Shown here in pieces: positions 5,318 to 11,964 of a stretch of DNA of 11,964 nt. The notes beneath the pieces were generated by a model. It was given only the letters and a program-made list of their open reading frames with translations, was not told the origin of the DNA and ran no database searches. Each line of letters begins with the position of its first letter. Position 1 is the first letter of the stretch. Source of the DNA: Nitrososphaerota archaeon. GTDB lineage: Archaea; Thermoproteota; Nitrososphaeria; Nitrososphaerales; UBA183. The DNA lies in assembly GCA_029784795.1 (NCBI GenBank), contig JAFMAW010000017.1:1-11964 (forward strand). Reading direction: 5' to 3'. Position numbers and translations under genes: made by a program.

Positions 5318-6354
5318 GCCATGGAGGCGGCGATGGTTTCTTCGAAGGGGGGGACCACCAGCCCCCTCTCTGTGATCATCGAGGTGACCAGCTCTGGAGG
5401 GGTCATGTCGAAGGCTGGGTTCGACACGGGGACGCCTTTGGGGGCTATCCTCCTTCCGCGGATCTGCACCACCTCCTCCGCCCCCCTCTCCTCGATTGTG
5501 ACCTGGTCGTGGGCCCGCTCCAGGTCGAAGGTGGACCGAGGGGCGGCCGGGTGGAACGGTATTCCATGCCTCCGGGCGAGGACTGCCTCCTGGTACGTCC
5601 CAATCTTGTTGAAGACATAGCCGTCCCTGGTTATCCTGTCCGCCCCCACTACGACTCTGTCGACCCTGCCCAGGCTCATCATGTAGCCAACGGCGGTGTC
5701 AGGGATCAGTGTGCACGGGATACCGTCGCGGGCTAGCTCGAAGGCGGTCAGGCGCGCCCCCTGAAGGGCCGGCCTGGTCTCTGGGACCAGCACCTTGACC
5801 AGCTTCCCCTGCTCTACGGCCGCCCTGATCACCCCCAGCGCGGTGCCGTAGCCTACGGTCGCCAGCGACCCTGCGTTGCACTGGGTGAGGACGGTGTCGC
5901 CGTCCCGGATGAGGTCGGCGCCCACCCCCCCGAGCTTCCTGTTTGTCGCCACGTCCTCGTCCTCCATGCGCTTCACTTCGGATTCGACATCTTCCTTTGC
6001 GCGCTTCGCCGAAGTCGAGGCCCTGGCCTTCGCCAGGACCCTGTCGATGCCCCAGAACAGGTTCACTGCCGTTGGTCTGGTAGAACGAAGCATCGCGGCG
6101 CTCTTCTCAAGGTCGCGGACGAGCCCGGGCAGGTCCGTGGCCCTGGACCTGCGTGCGGCCAGCGCCAGCCCCATGGCCGCGGCCACCCCGATGGCAGGGG
6201 CGCCCCGGACCACCATGGTCCTGATGGCGGACGCTACCTGCTCCGGGGTTGTGTAGACCACGTAGGAGAACCTGTTGGGGAGGGCGGTCTGGTCGATCAT
6301 CCTCACCCGACCGTCGTCCCAGGTCACAGTCCGGAGCGTGAAGAAGCCAGCCAC
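5314..6354 (-). CDS. mtnA: S-methyl-5-thioribose-1-phosphate isomerase
   Basis: MtnA converts 5-methylthioribose-1-phosphate to 5-methylthioribulose-1-phosphate in methionine salvage; in archaea the related product may feed other routes. From GTG 6354 the protein has 346 residues, the usual length. It has RGAPAIG (50-56), RPTAVNL (93-99), the catalytic cysteine C159 in TQCNAGSLAT, and the catalytic aspartate D239 in VGADRI; the Bacillus subtilis enzyme has these at 160 and 240, nearly the same numbering. A homologous eIF2B-like regulatory or ribose-1,5-bisphosphate isomerase role is less likely because of these residues. A TTG at 6405 would add 17 residues without family match, and a TATA-like CTTTAG about 27 bases before GTG 6354 supports the shorter, leaderless start. 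It is divergent from the endonuclease gene. Confidence 0.93.
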   Translation of the reverse strand: MAGFFTLRTVTWDDGRVRMIDQTALPNRFSYVVYTTPEQVASAIRTMVVRGAPAIGVAAAMGLALAARRSRATDLPGLVRDLEKSAAMLRSTRPTAVNLFWGIDRVLAKARASTSAKRAKEDVESEVKRMEDEDVATNRKLGGVGADLIRDGDTVLTQCNAGSLATVGYGTALGVIRAAVEQGKLVKVLVPETRPALQGARLTAFELARDGIPCTLIPDTAVGYMMSLGRVDRVVVGADRITRDGYVFNKIGTYQEAVLARRHGIPFHPAAPRSTFDLERAHDQVTIEERGAEEVVQIRGRRIAPKGVPVSNPAFDMTPPELVTSMITERGLVVPPFEETIAASMA

Positions 6355-6376
6355 ACCGACGAACGCGTTTGAGCCC

Positions 6377-6385
6377 GCTAAAGGG
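6377..6385 (-). promoter_or_regulatory. TATA-like element of mtnA
   Basis: On the minus strand CCCTTTAGC is centred about 27 bases before the GTG at 6354, which would give a leaderless mRNA. It is a modest match but agrees with the protein start chosen from family length. Confidence 0.4.
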
Positions 6386-6410
6386 TTTCCGGGGGCGTCC
6401 CCCAATCATC

Positions 6411-6418
6411 TTCAAATA
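6411..6418 (+). promoter_or_regulatory. TATA-like element of the endA-ubiA-rfcL operon
   Basis: TTCAAATA is centred about 29 bases before the ATG at 6444, so the transcript should be nearly leaderless. It is the only clear promoter in front of three closely packed plus-strand genes, which would share it. Confidence 0.5.
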
Positions 6419-6443
6419 GAGTCGGCCGGGCGTCCGGAACCAG

Positions 6444-6989
6444 ATGCAGGAAGGCGGCCCAGGGGAAGAAGACATTAGACCGTACAGCGCGGTAATTGAG
6501 GACGGGACGGTGAGGGTGGTCGACAGAGAGCGATTCGGGGAGCTCGAGGAGTCTGGATACGGCACCAGGGAAGGGCGCCACCTGTCTCTCCGCGACTACG
6601 AGGCGCTCTACCTCCTCTATGCAGGGAAGCTGGAGCTGACCGAGTCGGGCAAGAAGGTGGGCTTTGACAAGCTCGCGGAGCTCTCCCAGAAGAGGTCAGG
6701 GGACTCCTGGACGAAGTTCATCATCTACAGGGACCTTAGGAGCAGAGGGTACGTCGTGAGGGAGGGCTTCGGGTTCGGGACCGACCTCCGGGCCTACGAG
6801 CGCGGGGACTACCCCAAGAAGCCCGCGAAATATGTGGTCTTCGCCCTCGACGAAGGCATCGAGAAGGGGATGTCAGAGCTCCAGCAGTCGGTGAAGGAGA
6901 TGGCCAAGATGGGGAAGGAGGCCATAATCGCGGTGATCGAAAGGCGGGGAGAAGTGATCTACTACAAGGTCAGCAGGGCCAGGTTCTGA
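6444..6989 (+). CDS. endA: tRNA-intron endonuclease family protein, probable structural subunit
   Basis: A 181-residue protein of the archaeal tRNA-splicing endonuclease family, which cuts bulge-helix-bulge structures in tRNA introns. The N-terminal domain (about 1-85) is followed by the signature YRDLRSRGYVVREGFGFG (95-112), then LRAYERG and a C-terminal YYKVSR. Of the catalytic triad known from Methanocaldococcus EndA, the tyrosine (Y118 in LRAY) and lysine (K158 in GKEAII) are present. The histidine, normally in an HSxYLV motif, falls at P127 in PAKYVV, so it is missing. This resembles the structural beta subunit of the (alpha-beta)2 enzymes of Crenarchaeota, whose catalytic partner would be elsewhere. 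It heads an operon with the prenyltransferase and rfcL. Confidence 0.85.
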   Translation: MQEGGPGEEDIRPYSAVIEDGTVRVVDRERFGELEESGYGTREGRHLSLRDYEALYLLYAGKLELTESGKKVGFDKLAELSQKRSGDSWTKFIIYRDLRSRGYVVREGFGFGTDLRAYERGDYPKKPAKYVVFALDEGIEKGMSELQQSVKEMAKMGKEAIIAVIERRGEVIYYKVSRARF

Positions 6990-6993
6990 GCCC

Positions 6994-7839
6994 ATGGACT
7001 CGGGGGGAGCGTTCAAGCTCATCAGGCCGATCAACTGCGCCATGATAGGGTTCGCAGTGATAGTCGGCGCCTTCGTGTCTAGGCCGCCGGTGGTCCCGGC
7101 ACCTCAGCTCGCCCTCGGGTTCCTGACCGGGTTCTTTATCTGCGCCTACTCCATGGTGGTCAACGACGTCTACGACGCCGACGTGGACAGAGTCAACAGA
7201 CCCGGGAGGCCGATACCGAGCGGGAGGGTGTCTATGCAAGATGCAAACAGGCTCTCCGCGGCAGCCCTGGCGGCGGGACTGGCATGCTCGGTCCTGTCGC
7301 TCAACCCCCTCGCAGTGGCCCTGGCCGTCGCCTATGCCTTCCTCTCGTGGCTGTACAACAGCAGAGCGAAGAAGACCGGCCTCGCCGGCAACGTCATAGT
7401 GGCGTCGTCCCTGGCGATCCCGTTCATCTACGGCGGAGCGGTGGCAGGCGGGGCCGTGATCGGCTCGCTTCTCCTCATGATGGCCCTCACCGCTTTCTTC
7501 TCCGGGGTGGGGAGGGAGGTGGTGAAGGCAATGGCAGACGTGGAAGGGGACGCCAAGAGGAACATCAACTCCGTGGCCCGGAGCCGGGGGCTGGCTTTCG
7601 CGTCCTGGGTGGGTGCCATCTTCTTCATACTGGCGGTTTTCACGAGCTGGGTGCCCCTCCTGACCGGCCTCGCCAACGAGGTGTACTCCATCGGGGTGGT
7701 CGTGCCGGACGCGATATTCGCCTACCTGGCCGCAGCCATAGTCTACAAGCATGAACCGTCCAACGCCCTGCGCGTGAAGAATATCGCCCTGGCCGGGATG
7801 ACCGTCGGACTCCTGGTCTTCATCGGGGGCGCCCTCTGA
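6994..7839 (+). CDS. ubiA: UbiA-family prenyltransferase, probable DGGGP synthase
   Basis: A 281-residue polytopic membrane protein of the UbiA superfamily. The first aspartate-rich motif is NDVYDADVDRVNRPGRPIPS starting at N57, with D61 and D65 for Mg-diphosphate binding. The second is ADVEGDAKRN with D182 and D186. About nine hydrophobic helices can be seen from residue 13 to the end. In archaea the commonest such enzyme is digeranylgeranylglyceryl phosphate synthase, which attaches the second geranylgeranyl chain to glycerol-1-phosphate ether lipid precursors. Protohaem farnesyltransferase and quinone-type prenyltransferases differ in motif context, though a quinone role cannot be excluded. 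The ATG lies 4 bases after the endonuclease stop and 2 bases separate its own stop from rfcL, so the genes share a transcript. Confidence 0.9.
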   Translation: MDSGGAFKLIRPINCAMIGFAVIVGAFVSRPPVVPAPQLALGFLTGFFICAYSMVVNDVYDADVDRVNRPGRPIPSGRVSMQDANRLSAAALAAGLACSVLSLNPLAVALAVAYAFLSWLYNSRAKKTGLAGNVIVASSLAIPFIYGGAVAGGAVIGSLLLMMALTAFFSGVGREVVKAMADVEGDAKRNINSVARSRGLAFASWVGAIFFILAVFTSWVPLLTGLANEVYSIGVVVPDAIFAYLAAAIVYKHEPSNALRVKNIALAGMTVGLLVFIGGAL

Positions 7840-7841
7840 GC

Positions 7842-9017
7842 ATGTGGACGGAGAAGCACAGGCCCAGGAGTCTGGAGGAGATGGTCGGCAATGAGGAGGC
7901 CAGGGCCAAGCTCGTCCTCTGGCTCAAGAAGTGGAAGCCTGGCGCCAGGGCTGCGCTGCTGCTCGGCCCTCCGGGGACGGGGAAGACCACGAGCGTCCAC
8001 CTGGTTGCGGAGAAGCTCGGGTATCAGCTGATAGAGCTGAATGCGAGCGACGCGCGGACCAAGGACAAGCTGTCCAAGAAGGTGGGCGAGGCCATGGCGA
8101 GCTCCAGCCTGCTCGAAGGGTCGACGGCGATATTCCTCGACGAAGTGGACGGGCTCGCAGGGAGGGCGGATTACGGGGCGACAGACTTCATCAAGGACGC
8201 AGTCAAGAGAAGCGGGGTGCCGTTGCTGATGGCGGCCAACGACCCCGCCTCGGACGAAGTGAGGAAGCTCGGGACGGCCACGACGACGATTGAATTCAGG
8301 AGAGCGGACGACCAGGCAGTCCTGAAGCGGCTGCAGGCCGTCTCCAAAGCGGAGGGGCTGCGGATGGGGGACGACGAGATGGCCAGGATAGCGAGGGCGG
8401 CGAACGGCGACCTGAGGGCCGCGGTCAACTTCCTGCAGTCGGGGATCGCTGCCCAGAAGGACGAAGAGGTGACGGCCGCGGAGTCGGTGAACGCGTTTTT
8501 CGACGCGCCGGACGAAAAGGCGGCGCTGAGGGCGCTCCGGGCCTACCCTGGCCAACCCAGGGAGAAGATGCGCGACCTGTTCACTGCCGTGACGAGGTCC
8601 AGGGTCCACGAGGAGCGGAAGGCTGCGGCCCTTGAGGTCCTCTCCAGGGCCGACGTTGTCATGGGGAGGATGATGCGCGGGAAAGACTGGAGGCTCCTGA
8701 GGTACCTCGACTCTATGCTCGCGGCGGAGCTCTGGAAGGCGCTGGGGGACGGAGGGCCGCGGTACACCCTCGACGCAGTCCCCTGGCCACTGCAGCTTCG
8801 GATATGGAACGACTCGAAGAAGCTGAAGGACATAGCCCTGCTCGCGGGGAAGCGGCTGGGGACGAGCCAGAAGGGATTCCTGGTCCGAGACATGCCCTTC
8901 GTCCTGCTGCTCTGCGCCGACAGGGGTTTCAGGGAAGGCCTGGTGAGGAGCCTCGAGCTGGAGGAGAACTATGACGTCTTCCTGGCAAAGGAAGCGGCGA
9001 AGCCGCCCAGGCGCTAG
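7842..9017 (+). CDS. rfcL: Replication factor C large subunit (clamp loader)
   Basis: RFC large subunit, which with the small subunits loads the PCNA sliding clamp on primed DNA. Its 391 residues are slightly short for the family. The N-terminal WTEKHRPRSLEEMVGNEEA is the RFC box; Walker A is GPPGTGKT at 42-49, Walker B FLDEVD at 98-103, and ELNASDARTK lies at 65-74. The AAA+ domains occupy about 1-225 and a helical collar domain the rest. The C-terminus ends FLAKEAAKPPRR, without the PIP box (QxxLxxFF-like) common in archaeal RfcL. The small subunit gene is not in the window. It is last in the operon after the prenyltransferase and its stop overlaps that of the opposing winged-helix gene. 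Confidence 0.95.
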   Translation: MWTEKHRPRSLEEMVGNEEARAKLVLWLKKWKPGARAALLLGPPGTGKTTSVHLVAEKLGYQLIELNASDARTKDKLSKKVGEAMASSSLLEGSTAIFLDEVDGLAGRADYGATDFIKDAVKRSGVPLLMAANDPASDEVRKLGTATTTIEFRRADDQAVLKRLQAVSKAEGLRMGDDEMARIARAANGDLRAAVNFLQSGIAAQKDEEVTAAESVNAFFDAPDEKAALRALRAYPGQPREKMRDLFTAVTRSRVHEERKAAALEVLSRADVVMGRMMRGKDWRLLRYLDSMLAAELWKALGDGGPRYTLDAVPWPLQLRIWNDSKKLKDIALLAGKRLGTSQKGFLVRDMPFVLLLCADRGFREGLVRSLELEENYDVFLAKEAAKPPRR

Positions 9018-9310
9018 TTGAACGGGAGCGATTCGGCGAAGCCGCCCACGTCCTTCCAGTCGGCGTAGAACCTGGCGAGAGCGCCGGCGAGGGGGCTCGC
9101 CGGGTCGACCCTGAATATCCTGATCCTGTTGAAGCGCTTCTCTGTGAGTATCCCTGACCGTGTGAGGAACTCGAGGTGGCGGGACGCCGCTCCGTGTGAG
9201 AGCCCCGCCCTCCTGGTTATCTCCGAGATATTGAGCTCCCCTGTCTCTAGCATTATCGTGAGCACCTTGGTCCTGCCGTAGGATGACAGCAGCTTCTCAA
9301 GCTCTAACAT
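9014..9310 (-). CDS. ArsR-like winged-helix DNA-binding protein
   Basis: A 98-residue single-domain regulator. Residues about 12-70 form a winged helix: NISEITRRAGLSH leads to the recognition helix GAASRHLEFLTRSGIL, and EKRFNRIRIFRV is the wing. This is the ArsR/MarR-like pattern with no metal-binding cysteines, so metal sensing is unlikely. Its ATG is inside the end of orc1, with 14 bases of overlap, so it is translationally coupled to the initiator and probably made from the same mRNA. A GGGGATG-like purine run precedes it. Its TAG and the TAG of rfcL share CTAG (9014-9017). A role in controlling orc1 or the replication genes is suggested only by position. Confidence 0.85.
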   Translation of the reverse strand: MLELEKLLSSYGRTKVLTIMLETGELNISEITRRAGLSHGAASRHLEFLTRSGILTEKRFNRIRIFRVDPASPLAGALARFYADWKDVGGFAESLPFN

Positions 9311-11528
9311 CTGCGAGCATCCCCTTCTCGAGCTCTCCCATCAGCTCCTTGGCCGAGACCAGAGACAACCCTATCATGGTCGTCCGCCCTCTCACCCCCT
9401 TTCCTGAGAGCTGCGTCTCGATGATCCCCTTCCTCGACAGCTCGTTGACGTCGCTCCACACCTGTGTGTGGCGGTACGCGGTCACGTTCATCCCCTCGCA
9501 GATGGCAGAGTAGCTCTTCTCAACTTCCCCTATGGTGACATAGGTCGAGCTCCCGTTCTTCAGGAGCGAAGAGATGGCCATGAGCAGCAGCTTCTGGTGG
9601 GCGGTCAGGTAGGACAGCTCCTCCTTTCTCAGCTGCGGCGGGAGCGAAGCCTTGGCAGACCTTACGTGCTCGGGCAGCACGCGGGGAGACCCGGAGTCAT
9701 CAGCCAGCTTCCCCGCGCGCCAGACCAAGTCCAGCGCGTAGCGGGCGTCCCCGTAGGTCCCGGCTATGTCTGCGGCCAGCTGGACGACGTCGTCGTCGAT
9801 GGCGCCGTCGCTGAACGCCTCGCTGCGCGAGTTCAGGATGTCAGCGAGCTGCTCCGACGGGTAGCTTTCGAGGGCGATCTCGTTCCATTGGAGGGAACTC
9901 AGCGTGCTCAGGTCGACCTTCTTGAGGTAATCCGTCGTCTTCGATATGAGCAGCGACGAGAGGACCTGGGCCCCCGGCGCCATCTCCCTGAGCCTGGTTA
10001 TGGTGTAGAGCGACCCTGGATCTGACAGCACAAGCGAGTCCACTTCGTCGAAGGCTATGACGAGGTGCATCCTGTTGCTCCTCAGTTCCTCGACCAGCGC
10101 GGCGAGGAGCTCCTCGAAGCTGTAGCCGCGGGTCGGATAGTTCTGCCCCAGCGACTTCAGCGACTTCACCATGATGGCCTGGAGGGTCCTGTCTATCCTG
10201 CAGTTGACGTGCACAGCCTTGACCAGGTTCCCGTGAAGCGCTGCCTTCCTAGGGAGCGACTCCAGCAGTAGCTTCTTCGCCAGCATGGTTTTCCCTGAAT
10301 TGTGAGTTATGGTGAAATCATCCAAAAGATACCGCTGGTCTGAATCTACTCTGAAGCCGAAGTACTCCTCCTCCCCCAGAGGTTCGAGCGTGAATCCTGT
10401 CCTCAAGACAGACTCTTGTTTCCGTTGCATGGCCTGCTTCATCTGGACTCTGGTGGGAATCCTAGAAAGATCGCCTGAGATGCCAACCCTGTAGCGCAGT
10501 CCTTCGTGGCCAAGTCGATCACGGGGGCGCTTCGCCCTGACGAAGGCATAGAACCCAAGACTTCTCGAGACGAATGCGACGTCCTCGGCCAACCTTTTCG
10601 ACTTTGTGATGAAATCAAAACATCCGCTTGCCAAGTTGCCATCTGTGTCGAGCAATCCAGCCAATACCTCCAGGCGCGTCTCTCTCGAACCAAACTTGTA
10701 CTGGCGCGGAATGAACTTCGAGTCGGATGTTGCTTCGAAGAGTCCCAGTGCCATCAGATCTCTGGCGATTCCACTTGTCAGTGTTTGCCCGCCTGTTCGC
10801 CCCGCAGCCAGCACGTATTGCTGTGCATTGCCTGCTGGATGGTGTCGCACTGACGGCGCGTATCTTTCCGACTCGTCTCTCACGATGGCTGGTATCTCTG
10901 GATCTGAAGTGAGGCCGATGTTGCCATGGGTGCGTCCTCCGTCTCCCAAATACACGCCGAGAAGATGCGGGTCGACCGGCCCTTCTGGCACCTTAGGAAA
11001 GTCGACCCCCGTTCTAGCCAGCTTGTAGAGCGCTCTGGGACCGACGAACCGCTTCGGAAGCTCCAACAACTCGCTTATCGGGACGTCTTTGATGACCCCC
11101 TCGGCGTCTTCGGAGGGCTTGCGCGGGCTCGTCCTCAGGCGGGTTTGTATTACTGTCAGTATATGGTCTTCGGAGACCACGAATGGCTTCCCTTTGACTG
11201 GCCGGACCTCGACCATCTTCCCAAAACCATGTACTGTTTCTAGGACACTTCTGGGAGCGCTATCTGGGCCCATCAACAAGTCTCCCTGAACCACGTCTTC
11301 GACGCGTTTCATCGAACCGTCGAACATCAAAACGAGCTGCCCCTTTCTGTGGCAGCCCACTGGTCCGGTTATCATGGCAATCTGGCTGGCCTTGGAGGCG
11401 TTCTGCGCGACGCCCTGGAAGTAGAGCTCGAGCTTCTTCAGCTGTGCCTCGCGGTGAGGTATCTGGTGCGGGAGGTACTCCTGGAGGAGGATGGCTTCGT
11501 CCCGGAAGACAGAGCGCGGGAGTGTCAT
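9297..11528 (-). CDS. cdc6: Orc1/Cdc6 replication initiator, interrupted by an intein
   Basis: The precursor has 743 residues; removing the intein (residues 59-410) leaves a 391-residue Orc1/Cdc6, the usual length for archaeal initiators. These AAA+ proteins bind origin recognition boxes and load the MCM helicase. The N-terminal part holds an opening like RDEAILLQEYLPHQIPHRE, then the P-loop GPVG joined after splicing to SGKTMLAKKL. Walker B is AFDEVDSL at 492-499, a sensor-2-like GDARYALDL is at 593-601, and a C-terminal winged helix spans about 640-725 for origin DNA contact. The ATG at 11528 is preceded by a good TATA box, GTTATAAG. The gene is first in an operon with the small winged-helix gene. 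Confidence 0.93.
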   Translation of the reverse strand: MTLPRSVFRDEAILLQEYLPHQIPHREAQLKKLELYFQGVAQNASKASQIAMITGPVGCHRKGQLVLMFDGSMKRVEDVVQGDLLMGPDSAPRSVLETVHGFGKMVEVRPVKGKPFVVSEDHILTVIQTRLRTSPRKPSEDAEGVIKDVPISELLELPKRFVGPRALYKLARTGVDFPKVPEGPVDPHLLGVYLGDGGRTHGNIGLTSDPEIPAIVRDESERYAPSVRHHPAGNAQQYVLAAGRTGGQTLTSGIARDLMALGLFEATSDSKFIPRQYKFGSRETRLEVLAGLLDTDGNLASGCFDFITKSKRLAEDVAFVSRSLGFYAFVRAKRPRDRLGHEGLRYRVGISGDLSRIPTRVQMKQAMQRKQESVLRTGFTLEPLGEEEYFGFRVDSDQRYLLDDFTITHNSGKTMLAKKLLLESLPRKAALHGNLVKAVHVNCRIDRTLQAIMVKSLKSLGQNYPTRGYSFEELLAALVEELRSNRMHLVIAFDEVDSLVLSDPGSLYTITRLREMAPGAQVLSSLLISKTTDYLKKVDLSTLSSLQWNEIALESYPSEQLADILNSRSEAFSDGAIDDDVVQLAADIAGTYGDARYALDLVWRAGKLADDSGSPRVLPEHVRSAKASLPPQLRKEELSYLTAHQKLLLMAISSLLKNGSSTYVTIGEVEKSYSAICEGMNVTAYRHTQVWSDVNELSRKGIIETQLSGKGVRGRTTMIGLSLVSAKELMGELEKGMLADVRA
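10299..11354 (-). mobile_element. LAGLIDADG intein in the Walker A motif of Orc1/Cdc6
   Basis: The 352-residue insert begins with C59 right after GPVG and ends with H409-N410, followed by the +1 extein serine S411, the full set of splicing residues. Block B is VSEDHILTV with H122. It contains two LAGLIDADG motifs, LLGVYLGDG with D196 and VLAGLLDTDG with D296, so both acidic catalytic residues of the homing endonuclease are kept and the enzyme may be active. Block F/G reads YFGFRVDSDQRYLLDDF then TITHN. Parts of the insert are less GC-rich than the host gene by hand count (32 and 35 of 60 bases at 10381-10440 and 10621-10680, against 43 of 60 at 9661-9720), but one host stretch counts 33, so the contrast is not uniform. 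No frameshift is seen. Confidence 0.95.
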
Positions 11529-11555
11529 GAGAGCGTCTTGATTCCCCCAATTTCT

Positions 11556-11563
11556 CTTATAAC
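11556..11563 (-). promoter_or_regulatory. TATA box of orc1/cdc6
   Basis: On the minus strand GTTATAAG is a strong TATA element, centred about 31 bases before the ATG at 11528, giving a leader of only a few bases. It heads the initiator and winged-helix gene pair. Confidence 0.6.
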
Positions 11564-11624
11564 CTTAGTCGTGCGCTCAACAGGACTACAGATAGAGGGT
11601 TCGCCGAAAGTGTTCTGGCAAAGT

Positions 11625-11633
11625 GGAAATAAG
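11625..11633 (+). promoter_or_regulatory. TATA-like element of the dehydrogenase gene
   Basis: GGAAATAAG is centred about 25 bases before the TTG start at 11654, which fits a leaderless transcript and supports the unusual start codon. The element overlaps an ORB-like sequence. Confidence 0.45.
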
Positions 11634-11653
11634 CCGGAGGAAGACCAAGAGCG

Positions 11654-11964
11654 TTGAAGGCGGTCAGGTTCCACAGCCACGGCGGCCCCGAGGTGCTGAA
11701 GTACGAGGAGGCCCCCGACCCTGTTCCGACCGCGGATGAAGCGCTGGTGAGGGTGAAGGCGTGCGCCCTCAACCACCTGGACATATGGGCGCGGAACGGG
11801 CTGCCGAACGTCGAGATCCCACTGCCGCATATCTCAGGGAGCGACATTGCCGGGGTGGTGGAGAGGGTCCCGGCCGAAGAGAAGGAGCTCGCCGCAGGGG
11901 ACGAGGTGATAGTCAACCCCGGGATGGGGTGCGGGCGGTGCGACAGGTGCCTCTCTGGTAGAGA
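11654..11964 (+). CDS. Zinc-type alcohol dehydrogenase/quinone reductase, N-terminal part
   Basis: The first 103 residues of a medium-chain dehydrogenase run off the window. TTG 11654 gives MKAVRFHSHGGPEVLKYEEA, the standard opening of this family; no better start is seen and the TATA-like element is at the right distance. ALNHLDIW and HISGSDIAGVV follow, then GDEVIVNPGMGCGRCDRCLSG, where the cysteines belong to the structural zinc lobe. The LNHLDIW pattern marks the quinone-oxidoreductase-like branch rather than classical alcohol dehydrogenases that have a catalytic cysteine here. The Rossmann domain that binds NAD(P) is outside the window, so cofactor and substrate remain unknown. It is divergent from orc1 across about 125 bases. 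Confidence 0.85.
   Translation, partial: MKAVRFHSHGGPEVLKYEEAPDPVPTADEALVRVKACALNHLDIWARNGLPNVEIPLPHISGSDIAGVVERVPAEEKELAAGDEVIVNPGMGCGRCDRCLSGR

Noticed and set aside
1..11964. CRISPR array, insertion sequence or integrase
   Set aside because: No regularly spaced identical repeats, transposase motifs or integrase domain were seen; the tRNA-end copies are irregular and few.

Overview
This window looks like a stretch of a GC-rich archaeal chromosome. The evidence is a replication factor C large subunit, an Orc1/Cdc6 initiator, a UbiA-type prenyltransferase of the kind that builds archaeal ether lipids, a tRNA-intron endonuclease-family protein, a bacterio-opsin-activator-type HTH regulator, and TATA-like elements about 25 bases before several start codons, which suggests leaderless transcripts. 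The mix of families points to the TACK side of the Archaea (Nitrososphaeria or Bathyarchaeia-like), but that placement is inference. Coding is dense on both strands.

Left part (1-3971): a plus-strand run opens with the C-terminus of an asparagine-synthase-like protein. A small unrecognised protein of 87 residues and a HemK/Mtq2-like methyltransferase follow. Next come a single-gene HTH_10 regulator with its own promoter, then a CLC-type anion transporter with two C-terminal CBS domains, followed by a GC-rich hairpin.

Middle part (4063-6405), all on the minus strand: a classical short-chain dehydrogenase, about 100 bases of degenerate copies of a tRNA 3' end, a tRNA-Arg(UCG) gene and mtnA. 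The tRNA appears to carry a 17-base intron in its variable loop, flanked by a 3-4-3 bulge-helix-bulge. The tRNA promoter overlaps the end of mtnA.

Right part (6444-9017): a plus-strand operon of a tRNA-endonuclease-like subunit that lacks the catalytic histidine, a probable DGGGP synthase and rfcL. It meets head-on a minus-strand operon of orc1/cdc6 followed by a small winged-helix gene, with rfcL and the winged-helix gene sharing a CTAG at their stops. The orc1/cdc6 gene is split by a 352-residue intein with a LAGLIDADG homing endonuclease, placed inside the Walker A P-loop. The window closes with the start of a zinc-type alcohol dehydrogenase transcribed divergently from orc1; their shared intergenic region has weak origin-recognition-box-like sequence.

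The themes that deserve attention are the P-loop intein in the initiator gene, the tRNA with an unusual intron position about 1.2 kb from an endonuclease-family gene missing a catalytic residue, and the tRNA-end repeats that may mark an old integration site beside the dehydrogenase gene.
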